Shown one piece after another: positions 24,417 to 33,575 of a DNA stretch of 64,000 nucleotides (its first letter is position 1; each line of letters starts with the position of its first letter). The notes below the pieces were generated by a model, which saw nothing but the letters and a program-made list of their open reading frames with translations, did not search any database and was not told where the DNA came from. The stretch is taken from the NCBI GenBank assembly GCA_049698775.1, contig JBAVYM010000016.1, positions 54,468 through 118,467 of the forward strand, read 5' to 3'. The position numbers and the translations under genes were made by a program. Source of the stretch: REEB76 sp049698775. Lineage in GTDB: Bacteria; Pseudomonadota; Gammaproteobacteria; Natronospirales; REEB76.

Positions 24417-25205
24417 CTAATGGCCCTCTTTGCGCATGCGTTCAAGCCGCTGTTTGGCCAAGTTCGCCACGCTGGTGCCGGGATATAGCTTGATGACGCT
24501 GTCCAGAGTCTTGCGCGCCGATTTGTAATTCCCCATCCCATACTGGGAATACCCGATCTTCAGCAGCGCATCCGGCGCCTTGTTGGAATTCGGATAACCC
24601 CGCACCACCGCCTGGTAATTCACCAGCGCGCCTTGGAAATCGCTCATCTGATAATGCGCTTCACCCATCCAGAATTCCGCGTTCGGCACCAGCGGGCTTT
24701 GCGGATATTGCTGGATGAAGTCGGTGAAACCGTTGATGGCGTCCTCATAGCGTCCCTGTTTCAACAGATTGAAATTCTGCTGATAGGCGGCTTCATCCCC
24801 ACCCGCCGTAACGGCGGCCGCGGCGCTGCCCGCGCTCGGCGCCTGCGTCGCCGCGCTGTTGCTTGCCGAAGATGCCGCGGCGGCGTTCAATCCCAGTTCC
24901 AGTTTTTGCAGGCGCTTGTCCAGATCGGAATACAAATCACGCTGCTGCTTCTTGGTCAGTTGCTGATCGTGCTGCAGTACCTGAATATCACCACGCAGTT
25001 CATTCGCCTGCTGCTGCAGACTGTCCACGTTCTGGGACAAATTCACCAAGCTCTGGTTATTGAACACCTGATCCAGTCTGTCCACCCGCGCCGTCAACTG
25101 CTGTTGGCGGATGTACACCGGGTCATCCGGGCGCACGGTCATGCAACCGCTCAACAGAACGGTTGCACCCGCAGCCAGAAACAGAGTCAGGTAACTTGAT
25201 TTCAT
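24417..25205 (-). CDS. cpoB: Tol-Pal system coiled-coil/TPR protein CpoB (YbgF)
   Basis: From the ATG at 25205 the 262-residue protein has a signal with lipobox-like LLSGC, which differs from E. coli CpoB (non-lipidated). Then come a Gln-rich coiled coil (residues ~40-95), an Ala/Ser/Thr linker and three TPRs (YQQNFNLLKQGRYEDAINGF, FWMGEAHYQMSDFQGALVNY, ALLKIGYSQYGMGNYKSARK). It coordinates peptidoglycan synthesis with outer-membrane constriction. It overlaps pal by 4 bp. Confidence 0.96.
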   Translation of the reverse strand: MKSSYLTLFLAAGATVLLSGCMTVRPDDPVYIRQQQLTARVDRLDQVFNNQSLVNLSQNVDSLQQQANELRGDIQVLQHDQQLTKKQQRDLYSDLDKRLQKLELGLNAAAASSASNSAATQAPSAGSAAAAVTAGGDEAAYQQNFNLLKQGRYEDAINGFTDFIQQYPQSPLVPNAEFWMGEAHYQMSDFQGALVNYQAVVRGYPNSNKAPDALLKIGYSQYGMGNYKSARKTLDSVIKLYPGTSVANLAKQRLERMRKEGH

Positions 25206-25729
25206 TGACTCAGATACACCAGCACGCCACGCCGGTTTTGCGACCAACAGCCTTCATTGTGCTCCGTGCATACCGGGTGCGCCTCGCCATAACTGACAGT
25301 GCTGATTTGATCGGGGTTCACGCCCTGAAACAGCAGAAAGCGGCGCACCGACTGGGCGCGGCGGTCGCCTAGGGCAATGTTGTATTCCCAGGTGCCGCGC
25401 TCGTCGGTATAGCCTTCGATGCGGATCTTCTGGTTCGGATTGGCGATCAGGTACTTGGCATGCGCCGTAAGCAGATCCAGAAATTCCGGTTTGATGTTGC
25501 TCTTGTCGAAATCGAAGTACACCACTTTCTTGTAGAGAATGTTGTTGGGATCATCCAGCGGACTGAGCTGCGTTGCCGCCGGCGCGGCAGCCGTAGATGG
25601 AGTGGGTGCGGTGGCCGCAGGCGCAGCCGTGCTGGCGACGGGGGTGACAACCGGTTTGACCGTCTTGGCGCAACCCGCGGCGAACAAGGCCACCGCCAAT
25701 ATCATTAAACCGTAACGCAGAACTTTCAT
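25202..25729 (-). CDS. pal: peptidoglycan-associated lipoprotein Pal
   Basis: From the ATG at 25729 the 175-residue lipoprotein has lipobox FAAGC, an Ala/Pro/Thr linker and an OmpA-like domain (VVYFDFDKSNIKPEFL, IRIEGYTDERGTWEYNIALG, RAQSVRRFLLFQGV). The upstream frame to 25810 lacks a signal. Pal binds peptidoglycan and TolB at the outer membrane. It is 46 bp after tolB. Confidence 0.98.
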   Translation of the reverse strand: MKVLRYGLMILAVALFAAGCAKTVKPVVTPVASTAAPAATAPTPSTAAAPAATQLSPLDDPNNILYKKVVYFDFDKSNIKPEFLDLLTAHAKYLIANPNQKIRIEGYTDERGTWEYNIALGDRRAQSVRRFLLFQGVNPDQISTVSYGEAHPVCTEHNEGCWSQNRRGVLVYLSQ

Positions 25730-25775
25730 GATTCTCTCCTCTCGATAAATGACGATATCCGGGATATCATGGGCA

Positions 25776-27092
25776 CTATTGTGACAGGAATGGACCCCAA
25801 ACGGGAGCATGTACGCTCACGCCGGCTTGGGATTCCGACAGACGTTCGCGCACCTGGCCGTCCACCGACACCTCCGCCAGCACACCTTGGCCATGGTAAT
25901 TGGCCTCGTAGATGATCATGCTGCCGTTCGGAGCGAAGCTCGGCGATTTGTCCAAGTCCCCGTTGGTGAGCGTCAGCAATGCGCCGGTATTCAGGTTCAT
26001 GACCGAGATGTGCAATTGGCCGCTCTCGCGGTGCACCATCACCAACGTCTGGCCGTCCGGGGAAATGCACGAGCGGGCGTTATAGCCGCCATCGAAGGTG
26101 ATGCGCTGCGATGTGCCACCACTGAGATTCACCTTGTAGATCTGCGGGCTGCCTCCCCGGTCGGAGGTGAAGTACAAACTTTGACCGTTCGGCGACCACG
26201 CCGGTTCCGTGTCAATGGCATCCGATGTGGTGATGCGGCGCAGCGCATGGGTTGCGAGATTCATCACATATATATCCGGATTGCCCGGCGAGGATGACAA
26301 CACCATGGCCAGCGATCGGCCGTCCGGGGAAAATGCCGGCGCACCATTGAGGCCCGGCCGTTCGGACAGGAGTTCACGCCGGCCGGTATAGATGTTCTGC
26401 CAGTAAATCGCGGGACGCTGATCCTCGAAAGACACATAAGCAAGGTACTTGCCATCCGGCGACCAGCTCGGCGACATGATGGGTTCATTGGAACTGAACA
26501 CCGTCTGTGGGTCATAGCCGTCGGAATCCGCCACCACCAACGCATAATGGCTGTCCTTGCCGGCCTTGCCTGAGACTTCCACATAGGCGATGCGCGTGGC
26601 GAAAGCGCTGCGCTGGCCGGTGAGTTTCTGATATATAAGGTCGCTGATCTTGTGGGCGGTCCAGCGCAGCCCCTGCGGCGTGGTCAGCACCGCAAGGCCC
26701 AGCAATTGCTGGCCGGTATAAACGTTGAAAAGCTGGAACTCCACTTGGTAATTGCCGGCGCCCGCCGGCTTGATACGACCAATCGCCAGATCGTTCACGC
26801 CCAGCACCCGCCAGTTGGTGAAATTGATGGCGCTGGCCTCGCTGGGTTTCTCCAGCATTGACTTGACAGGTATGGCGTTGAAACGACCGCTGCGCGTGAG
26901 GTCAGCACTGATGACCGCAGCCACGTCGGTTGACGGAACCGGGCCCTGCACCTGCCAGGCAAACGGAACAATTGCAACTGGTACTGCAGTACTAACACCC
27001 TTAATGATGTCAATATTTAACACTGCCAACGCCTGGTCAATGGGCGTTGTAAATAAAAGCGCTATTAGAAAAAATTGGTGAATGAGCTTCAT
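25776..27092 (-). CDS. tolB: Tol-Pal system beta-propeller protein TolB
   Basis: The 438-residue periplasmic protein has a signal peptide (FFLIALLFTTPIDQALA), the N-terminal TolB domain with VPIAIVPF-like AVPVAIVPFAW and a C-terminal propeller with repeated WSPDGKYLAYVS, FSPDGRSLAMVLS, WSPNGQSLYFTSDRGG and FAPNGSMIIYEA. It overlaps tolA by 4 bp. Confidence 0.97.
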   Translation of the reverse strand: MKLIHQFFLIALLFTTPIDQALAVLNIDIIKGVSTAVPVAIVPFAWQVQGPVPSTDVAAVISADLTRSGRFNAIPVKSMLEKPSEASAINFTNWRVLGVNDLAIGRIKPAGAGNYQVEFQLFNVYTGQQLLGLAVLTTPQGLRWTAHKISDLIYQKLTGQRSAFATRIAYVEVSGKAGKDSHYALVVADSDGYDPQTVFSSNEPIMSPSWSPDGKYLAYVSFEDQRPAIYWQNIYTGRRELLSERPGLNGAPAFSPDGRSLAMVLSSSPGNPDIYVMNLATHALRRITTSDAIDTEPAWSPNGQSLYFTSDRGGSPQIYKVNLSGGTSQRITFDGGYNARSCISPDGQTLVMVHRESGQLHISVMNLNTGALLTLTNGDLDKSPSFAPNGSMIIYEANYHGQGVLAEVSVDGQVRERLSESQAGVSVHAPVWGPFLSQ

Positions 27093-27907
27093 TGCGACTG
27101 TGTATCCTGCTTCTTAAAGGTAAGTTGAAATTCACGTAGGAAAAGCGAGGGATCCGGTGGTGGTGGAAGCGGCGAAGATTTGTATACAGCAGTGATGACT
27201 GACTGCTTTGTTGCATCGTCTGCGTTACATTGTAATACTTGCACATTCGTAACGTCACCACCCGGAACTTCGCTTACCGATACCACACATTGGGTACTGT
27301 CCGTAACAGATGGTGGAACCGACCAATTGGCGTAAATCTTTTGTTGAATAAGCGCCTGATATTTTTGCGACAAGCTTGCCATCCGCGCTGTTCGGGCTCG
27401 CTCTTCCACCTCGATTTCATGATTTAATTCTGCCTGATGGCGAGCGTTTTCCGCGCTCTGACGTTTTTTCGCCTGAGTCGCTGCTTCCGCCTTGAGCTTG
27501 GCGAGATGATCCTGTTCCGCCTGGGCCTGTTTCTGCAGATCTGCCAGCTTCTGATCGAGCGCTTGCTGGGCGGTCACTTGCTGCTGTTTGAGCTGCGCGA
27601 CTTTCTGTTCTTCCTGTTGGCGTTCGGTCTTGGCGGCTGTCGCCTGCTGCAATAACTGCTGCTGAGCCTGCTGTTTCTGTTTTTCTTGTGCCTGCAACAG
27701 CGCCATTTGCTGGTTAATCAGCTTCTGATCCACCACTGTGGCCTGCACCGGTTGTGCAATCTGGCCGGTACCACCGAGTGACGGCAAGGTTGAGTTGGTC
27801 CAGTGAATGCTCAAGATCAGCAACACCACGAACGCCGCATGCAGCAGCACTGAGTAAACCCAGGGCAGCAGGCGTCGTGCGCGTGTGTCCATCACGGCCT
27901 CTGTCAT
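27089..27907 (-). CDS. tolA: Tol-Pal system inner-membrane protein TolA
   Basis: The 272-residue protein has one N-terminal transmembrane helix (YSVLLHAAFVVLLILSIHW, residues ~18-36), a long Gln/Ala/Lys coiled-coil domain II (~residues 60-180) and a C-terminal domain with YANWSVPPSVTDSTQCVVSV. The C-terminal domain spans the periplasm to contact TolB and Pal. It is shorter than E. coli TolA. It overlaps tolR and tolB by 4 bp each. Confidence 0.95.
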   Translation of the reverse strand: MTEAVMDTRARRLLPWVYSVLLHAAFVVLLILSIHWTNSTLPSLGGTGQIAQPVQATVVDQKLINQQMALLQAQEKQKQQAQQQLLQQATAAKTERQQEEQKVAQLKQQQVTAQQALDQKLADLQKQAQAEQDHLAKLKAEAATQAKKRQSAENARHQAELNHEIEVEERARTARMASLSQKYQALIQQKIYANWSVPPSVTDSTQCVVSVSEVPGGDVTNVQVLQCNADDATKQSVITAVYKSSPLPPPPDPSLFLREFQLTFKKQDTQSQ

Positions 27908-28359
27908 GATTTGCCGGTGATTTCCACACGCGGCGGATTATTGGGGTTGGTTTCCAGGCCCACACTCGACGCACCGGCTGCCTGTAACAGCGTCATGCCG
28001 CGCAGCACCGAATCGTAGCGCGCGTCCTTGTCACCCCGCACCACCACGTGCGTACCGGGTTTCAGTTTGAGTACCGCCGTCACCGTGGCCACCACCAGTT
28101 GCGCATCTATGGGCTGATCGGGGTGCGCGCCGATATTGAGATAATACTTGCCATCGGTGGTGACGGTCAGCACCACCGGCGTTTCGTCGGGTTTCAAATC
28201 CAAGGGTTTGGCACTGGCCTTGGGCAGATTCACTTTCACGCCCTGACTCAGAAGCGGCGCGGTGATCATGAAAATGATCAGCAGCACCAGCATCACGTCA
28301 ATGTACGGCACTACATTGATCTCACTCATCAAGCGCCGCTTCTTATGCCGGCCGGCCAT
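27904..28359 (-). CDS. tolR: Tol-Pal system proton-channel subunit TolR
   Basis: The 151-residue protein is an ExbD/TolR family member with MSEINVVPYIDVMLVLLIIF near residues 12-31, where the transmembrane Asp of PYIDVMLVLL is the proton-relay residue. A periplasmic domain follows. It lies 6 bp downstream of tolQ. Confidence 0.97.
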   Translation of the reverse strand: MAGRHKKRRLMSEINVVPYIDVMLVLLIIFMITAPLLSQGVKVNLPKASAKPLDLKPDETPVVLTVTTDGKYYLNIGAHPDQPIDAQLVVATVTAVLKLKPGTHVVVRGDKDARYDSVLRGMTLLQAAGASSVGLETNPNNPPRVEITGKS

Positions 28360-28365
28360 GGCGCG

Positions 28366-29052
28366 CTATCCCTGGGCCGCGGCACGCGAACCCACATGCC
28401 GTTGCAGAATGGTTGAGAATTCGTCCAGGAAACTGTCGAAACGGGTTTCCAGGCGTTCCACATGATTGGCGAAGCGGTTGTAAGCGATCACCGCCGGGAT
28501 TGCAGCAAACAAACCCATGGCCGTGGCGATGAGCGCTTCGGAAATGCCGGGCGCGACCATGGAAATGGTGGCCTGCTGCACATTGCCGAGACCATGGAAG
28601 GCATTCATGATGCCCCAGACCGTGCCGAACAGACCCACATAGGGACTGGTGGAACCCACGGTGGCCAGGAACGCCAGGCTCTCTTCCAGCCGGTCCACTT
28701 CCCGCACTTGAGCCACGCGCATGGCGCGGCGCGAACCCTCGATGACCATGCCCTGGGCGTCGCCCTGCTTGCGCAACCGCGCGAACTCGCCGAAACCTGC
28801 CTCGAAAATGCTTTCCATGCCGCTCTCAGCGCCGGAGCCGCTGATTTCCTTATAGATGGAGGCGATCTCGCCACCGGACCAGAAGCGCTTTTCAAAGGTA
28901 TCGGTCGCCAAGCGGGCTTCCTTGAGCATGCGGTGCTTGCGGAAGATTACCGCCCAGGAAGCCAGCGACGCCGCCACCAGGATCAACAGCACGATCTTCA
29001 CCACCAGGCTGGCGTGCAGGGCTATTTCGAGAAAGGATTCCTGACCGTTCAT
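28366..29052 (-). CDS. tolQ: Tol-Pal system proton-channel subunit TolQ
   Basis: The 228-residue MotA/TolQ/ExbB protein has three transmembrane segments and the channel signature FLATVGSTSPYVGLFGTVWG near residues 135-154, with ATAMGLFAAIPAVIAYNRF. It forms the proton-driven motor with TolR. Its start directly abuts the ybgC stop. Confidence 0.97.
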   Translation of the reverse strand: MNGQESFLEIALHASLVVKIVLLILVAASLASWAVIFRKHRMLKEARLATDTFEKRFWSGGEIASIYKEISGSGAESGMESIFEAGFGEFARLRKQGDAQGMVIEGSRRAMRVAQVREVDRLEESLAFLATVGSTSPYVGLFGTVWGIMNAFHGLGNVQQATISMVAPGISEALIATAMGLFAAIPAVIAYNRFANHVERLETRFDSFLDEFSTILQRHVGSRAAAQG

Positions 29053-29526
29053 TTAGTGAAGCTCCGCCACGATTTCCCGCGGCAAGGGTTGGGGTTTGAT
29101 TGTCACACTGTCCACACACGCCACGCGCACTTCGGCGGAACATACCAGCGCATTGCCGGCCGAAACAGCATGGATGCTCTGGCCGAACACCAGACTGGCG
29201 CGTTTCATGCCCATGATTGCGACCTGCACCTCGAGCCGGTCATTGAAGCGTGCCGGACGGTGAAAATCGAGCTGCATGCCCACTACCACGAACTGCACGC
29301 CCAAGCGTTCACGCAATGTGTCCTGCTCGAAGCCCATCCGGCGCAGCCATTCAGTGCGCGCGCGCTCCATGAATCTGAGGTAATTGGCGTGATACACCAC
29401 ACCGCCCAGATCCGTGTCCTCGTAATACACGCGCACCGGCCAGACAAATACAGCGTGCGAGGCCGCGCGCGGTTTACTGTTTGCCGATTTGTGATTCCGT
29501 GCATGGCTCCGGATTCCCTTGTTCAC
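29053..29526 (-). CDS. ybgC: YbgC-type acyl-CoA thioesterase
   Basis: From the GTG at 29526 the product is 157 residues, a hotdog-fold 4HBT thioesterase with VRVYYEDTDLGGVVYHANYL containing the catalytic Asp in the DTD-x-GG-VVYHANY signature, then RFMERARTEWLRRMG. The N-terminal ~35 residues before the domain are unusually basic and may be partly untranslated; no internal ATG precedes the domain. It starts next to the ruvB stop and abuts tolQ. Confidence 0.93.
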   Translation of the reverse strand: MNKGIRSHARNHKSANSKPRAASHAVFVWPVRVYYEDTDLGGVVYHANYLRFMERARTEWLRRMGFEQDTLRERLGVQFVVVGMQLDFHRPARFNDRLEVQVAIMGMKRASLVFGQSIHAVSAGNALVCSAEVRVACVDSVTIKPQPLPREIVAELH

Positions 29527-29530
29527 GCGC

Positions 29531-30583
29531 TCAGCCCGGCTGTCCATCGAACAGATCCACGGATGGTTCGCGTCGTGGCGGTGTCAGGCCAAAATTCTGA
29601 TACGCGGTTTTGGTAGCCATGCGGCCACGAGCGGTGCGCATCAGAAAGCCCTGCTGGATCAGGAACGGTTCCAGCACATCTTCAATGGTGCCGCGTTCCT
29701 CGCCGATGGCGGCCGCCAAACTGTCCACGCCCACCGGTCCGCCGTCGAATTTCTCGATGACCGTGAGCAGCAGCTTGCGATCCAGTTGATCAAAACCGTG
29801 CACATCCACGTCCAGCATCTCCATGGCTTGATGGGCGATGCCGGCGGTGATCCGCCCATCCGCTTTCACCTGGGCGAAATCTCGTACCCGCCGCAGCAGA
29901 CGATTGGCGATGCGCGGCGTGCCGCGGGACCGGCTGGCAATTTCGCGCGCACCTTGCGCATCACAACTCAACGCCAGGATGCGCGCCGAGCGCGTCACGA
30001 TGCGGGTCAATTCTTCATGGTTGTAAAACTCCAGACGCTGCACGATGCCGAAACGATCGCGCAGTGGCGAAGTCAGCAAACCGGCGCGGGTGGTCGCGCC
30101 TACCAGCGTGAACGGCGGAATATCCAGCTTGATGGAACGCGCCGCCGGACCTTCACCAATCATGATGTCGAGCTTGTAGTCCTCGAGCGCCGGATACAGC
30201 ACCTCCTCCACCACCGCGCTCAAGCGATGGATTTCGTCCACGAACAGCACATCGCGTGGTTCGAGGTTGGTGAGCAGCGCCGCGAGATCGCCGGGACGCT
30301 CCAGCACCGGCCCGGACGTCTGGCGCAGATTCACGCCCAGCTCATGCGCGATGATGTGTGCGAGCGTGGTTTTGCCAAGTCCCGGCGGGCCGAAGATGAG
30401 CACGTGGTCGAGTGCTTCGCCGCGCTGCTTTGCCGCGCCGATGAAAATCTGCATCTGCTCGCGTACCGCCGGCTGGCCGATGTATTCATCGAGCGTGCGT
30501 GGCCGGATGGCCCGGTCCAGGGCCTCGTCTTCCACTGTATTTTTCGCGGTTACCAGACGCTCGTTTGGCATTTCAGTTTCCAT
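29531..30583 (-). CDS. ruvB: Holliday junction branch-migration helicase RuvB
   Basis: The 350-residue AAA+ protein has Walker A FGPPGLGKTTLAHIIAHE, Walker B VLFVDEIHRL, the RuvB wall segment IGEGPAARSIKLDIPPFTLV and the arginine-finger stretch GATTRAGLLTSPLRDRFG. It drives branch migration with RuvA. Its ATG shares one base with the ruvA stop. Confidence 0.99.
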   Translation of the reverse strand: METEMPNERLVTAKNTVEDEALDRAIRPRTLDEYIGQPAVREQMQIFIGAAKQRGEALDHVLIFGPPGLGKTTLAHIIAHELGVNLRQTSGPVLERPGDLAALLTNLEPRDVLFVDEIHRLSAVVEEVLYPALEDYKLDIMIGEGPAARSIKLDIPPFTLVGATTRAGLLTSPLRDRFGIVQRLEFYNHEELTRIVTRSARILALSCDAQGAREIASRSRGTPRIANRLLRRVRDFAQVKADGRITAGIAHQAMEMLDVDVHGFDQLDRKLLLTVIEKFDGGPVGVDSLAAAIGEERGTIEDVLEPFLIQQGFLMRTARGRMATKTAYQNFGLTPPRREPSVDLFDGQPG

Positions 30584-31167
30584 TAGCCGGCACGCGCCGC
30601 GCTCTGCAGCGCGCGCCGGATGAATTCCTCGCTGCTGATATCCGTTTCCTTGATGGCCTGCAGCATGCGGCTGGCTTCCTGGGGTTTGTAGCCCAGGCCC
30701 ACCAGCGCCGACAGGGCTTCCTCGCGCGGACTCATCTCACCCAGGCCGGCGGCAGCATCGGCGGCCTGCTCCAGCCGGTCGCGCATCTCGACCACCAGGC
30801 GCTCGGCGGTCTTGCGACCAATGCCCGGCAGGCGCGTGAGCGCGGCCGCGTCATTGTCGCGCACGCAGCGCACAAAATTATCCACGCTGATGCCGGACAG
30901 GATCGTGAGTCCCAGCCGCGGACCCACACCATTCACACGGATCAGCGCGCGAAACAGGCGGCGCTCGGTTTCGGTGCCGAAGCCGAACAGGGTATGGGCA
31001 TCCTCGCGCACCACCAGATGGGTATAGAGCATCACCTCGGCACCGGCCTCCGGCAAGCTGTAAAACGTGGACATGGGTGCCTCCACTTCGTAGCCCACGC
31101 CTTGCACGTCTATCAAGAGGTGCGGCGGCTGCCGGCGCAGAATCCGGCCGCGCAGGAACCCGATCAT
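30583..31167 (-). CDS. ruvA: Holliday junction-binding protein RuvA
   Basis: The 194-residue protein has the N-terminal OB fold MIGFLRGRILRRQPPHLLID, the helix-hairpin-helix segments VNGVGPRLGLTILSG and LPGIGRKTAERLVVEMRDRL, and the C-terminal domain (EALSALVGLGYKPQEASRM) that contacts RuvB. It overlaps ruvC by 4 bp. Confidence 0.99.
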   Translation of the reverse strand: MIGFLRGRILRRQPPHLLIDVQGVGYEVEAPMSTFYSLPEAGAEVMLYTHLVVREDAHTLFGFGTETERRLFRALIRVNGVGPRLGLTILSGISVDNFVRCVRDNDAAALTRLPGIGRKTAERLVVEMRDRLEQAADAAAGLGEMSPREEALSALVGLGYKPQEASRMLQAIKETDISSEEFIRRALQSAARAG

Positions 31168-31658
31168 GACCGGATGCCGAGGCGCATGCGCAAGCTGCGG
31201 CTGTGGGCGTGGCAGATGGCCACCGCCAGGGCGTCGGCGCTGTCGGCCTGCAGGCGGCCCTGCAGGCCCAGCAGGATTTTCACCATGTGCTGCACCTGTT
31301 CCTTGCCGGCGCTGCCTTTTCCGGTCAGCGCGAGTTTCACTTCCCGCGGGGTGTATTCGTGCAAGGGCAGGCTCCGGTCCAGGGTGGCGCAGATGGCAGC
31401 CGCGCGCGCCTGGCCGAGTTTGAGAGCGCTGTCGGCATTCTTGTGCACGAAGGTTCTTTCCACCGCCAGTTCTTGAGGGCCGAATTCATTCAATATCTCA
31501 GTCACACCGTGGAATATTTTACGCAGGCGCTCGGTGAAATCGTCACCGGTAACCCGGATGCACCCGCTCGCCACGTGCTTGAGATTTTGCCCGTCGTTGT
31601 CCAGCACGCCGTAACCCGTGAACAGGGAACCGGGGTCAATACCCAGGATGCGAATCAC
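31164..31658 (-). CDS. ruvC: Holliday junction resolvase RuvC
   Basis: The 164-residue endonuclease has IRILGIDPGSLFTGYGVLD with the catalytic Asp, then LAVERTFVHKNADSALKLGQ with the second acidic residue, and the C-terminal DSADALAVAICHAH. It cuts Holliday junctions symmetrically. It overlaps ruvA by 4 bp and is 10 bp downstream of yebC. Confidence 0.98.
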   Translation of the reverse strand: MIRILGIDPGSLFTGYGVLDNDGQNLKHVASGCIRVTGDDFTERLRKIFHGVTEILNEFGPQELAVERTFVHKNADSALKLGQARAAAICATLDRSLPLHEYTPREVKLALTGKGSAGKEQVQHMVKILLGLQGRLQADSADALAVAICHAHSRSLRMRLGIRS

Positions 31659-31668
31659 TCACTCGCGC

Positions 31669-32412
31669 TCATGACGCTTGCAGCATTTCATCCGGGAACT
31701 CGGCATTGGAATGCACGTTCTGCACGTCGTCCAGATTCTCCAATGCTTCCAGCAGTTCCAGCACCGCGTGCGCGTGGACCGGATCCAATGTCACCGAAGT
31801 GGCCGTGCGCATCGTGACATCCGACGACGCCGGCTTCAGACCGGTTTTTTCCATGCTGGCTTTGACCTTGTGAAACGCCGCCGGATCCGTCAGCACTTCG
31901 AAACCGCCGTCGGCGCCGGTCACCACATCTTCGGCACCGGCGTCCAGCGCCGCTTCCATAATCCTGTCTTCGTCCGTACCGGCGGCAAACTCCAGCACGC
32001 CGCATTTATTGAACAGATAGCTTACCGAGCCGTCGGCGCCCAGATTGCCGCCGTGCTTGGTAAATGCATGGCGTACCTCGCCGACAGTTCGCGTGCGGTT
32101 GTCTGTCATGCATTCCACGATGATGGCCACACCGCCGGGTCCGTAGCCCTCATAACGAGCTTCTTCATAGGCTTCGCCACCCACTGCACCTGAGCCGCGT
32201 TTGATGGCGCGCTCGATGGTATCCCGGGTCATGTTGGCATCCAGCGCGTTGTCCACCGCCAGCCGCAACCGCGGATTGCTATCCGGATTGGGATCACCGT
32301 GGCGCGCGGCGGCGGTGATCTCGCGGATCAGGCGCGTAAACAGCTTGCCGCGCTTGGCGTCCTGCGCGTTCTTGCGGTGCTGGATGTTGGCCCATTTGCT
32401 GTGACCGGACAT
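31669..32412 (-). CDS. yebC: YebC/PmpR family protein
   Basis: The 247-residue protein has MSGHSKWANIQHRKNAQDAK, the family N-terminus, then AARHGDPNPDSNPRLRLAVD and GYGPGGVAIIVECMTDNRTR. These identify the TACO1/YebC family, a translation factor for polyproline stretches that has also been annotated as a transcriptional regulator. It is the first gene of the yebC-ruvCAB block. Confidence 0.97.
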   Translation of the reverse strand: MSGHSKWANIQHRKNAQDAKRGKLFTRLIREITAAARHGDPNPDSNPRLRLAVDNALDANMTRDTIERAIKRGSGAVGGEAYEEARYEGYGPGGVAIIVECMTDNRTRTVGEVRHAFTKHGGNLGADGSVSYLFNKCGVLEFAAGTDEDRIMEAALDAGAEDVVTGADGGFEVLTDPAAFHKVKASMEKTGLKPASSDVTMRTATSVTLDPVHAHAVLELLEALENLDDVQNVHSNAEFPDEMLQAS

Positions 32413-32432
32413 AGTCCACCCTTACCCGCCTG

Positions 32433-32996
32433 TCAGAAGCTGATATTCAGGCCGACCACGAAGGTGCTGTCGAGCGTCACGGTGCTGGTGCCGGTGAAGG
32501 CCGCCGAAATATGCCGCCAGCCTGCGTACAGTTCCGCATTGCGCAGGATTTCATAGCCAGCGTTCACGCCGTATTGCAAATAGCGATCGGCATTGTTGAA
32601 CGAGACGATCTTGGGCGCGTAATATAACTCGCCGCCGATGGTGAAGCGGTTATACGTGGGCCAAGTGTACTTGAAATGTCCACCGAGACCCAGCACCGTA
32701 CCATTGCCGTTATACTGCTTGGGACTGATGAAGAACAGCTTGCCGCCTATACCAAAAATAAGCGGCGAACCCGCCGGGTTGGAATTCCCCACCACCATCA
32801 GGCCGGCACTGCCGATATCCACGGAATCGGTATGGTGCAGATAACCGATGTCACCTTCCAGACCGGTACCGGTCAGATTGGCGGCATAATTGATGGATGC
32901 CGCGTTGCCGCCCAGATTGATGTCCAGATTATTGGCTTGGGCGCCAAAAGTCGCCAACATGAGTGCTGCAAAAACACCTGCGCTGCGTAACAACAT
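32433..32996 (-). CDS. YfaZ-like outer-membrane protein
   Basis: From the ATG at 32996 (preceded by GAGGAGAAATC) the 187-residue protein has a signal peptide (LLRSAGVFAALMLATFGAQA-N) and repeated beta strands (LDINLGGNAASINYAANL, LGLGGHFKYTWPTYNRFTIG, LQYGVNAGYEILRNAELYAG). It ends in an aromatic residue (VVGLNISF). This resembles YfaZ porin-like proteins. It lies 20 bp upstream of the yebC start on the same strand, but probably has its own promoter. Confidence 0.75.
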   Translation of the reverse strand: MLLRSAGVFAALMLATFGAQANNLDINLGGNAASINYAANLTGTGLEGDIGYLHHTDSVDIGSAGLMVVGNSNPAGSPLIFGIGGKLFFISPKQYNGNGTVLGLGGHFKYTWPTYNRFTIGGELYYAPKIVSFNNADRYLQYGVNAGYEILRNAELYAGWRHISAAFTGTSTVTLDSTFVVGLNISF

Positions 32997-33011
32997 GATT
33001 TCTCTCCTCAC

Positions 33012-33575
33012 AACGTGAAACTCAGGGCCGACCGAAGCGTGTATATGATAACGGTAAATGCATGAACCCTACAGCTTTTGCGTCTGGCCTGCCTGCAACA
33101 ACGCTTTCCTGCAACCCGCTTCCGCATCCTTGCACGGGAAACTCGTAGGTCTCGCTGCCACGTAATTGTCCCTGAGGGTACGCGCATAGGTCTGAGGAGA
33201 TGTGATTTTGATGAGCCGGAGCTGGACGCTATCAACATGCAGACCGGCCGATTTTCTTCTCCGGGTCAAACGCAGAGCCTGCGCAAACTGCTGCTACCGT
33301 GCTCCGCGAGCTGCGCGTATTGGTGATTCATCCTGTGGCACGCCTCCACGCCCTGCGTGATGCCAAGCAACGGCTGGTTGCGGGGCAATAGATGCTGATA
33401 CGGACCACGCAGGCGTTGACGGGGGTTCCTTTCGGGCCGCTCATGGGCTAGATTCCGCTCGTCGTGGAGTCCATCGCGGATCGAGGAACGAATCATCCGA
33501 GGCCAGAACAGCCACCAGCCCCAGCCCGCCCTCATCGGCCGTATCGGCCGCTTCTTAGGCTATACGCTGCTTTCC
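33012..33575. other. gene-poor stretch, possibly a decayed gene
   Basis: These 564 bp between the YfaZ-like gene and the glucosaminidase hold only short frames on both strands. A plus-frame stretch near 33290-33390 reads TVLRELRVLVIHPVARLHAL and stops, and another short frame begins with ATG at 33391. I recognise no family, and the two pieces could be remnants of one disrupted gene. Confidence 0.35.

Noticed and set aside
28462..30586. Long plus frames (28462-29616 and 29519-30586)
   Set aside because: They are antisense shadows of tolQ, ybgC and ruvB, which are certain.
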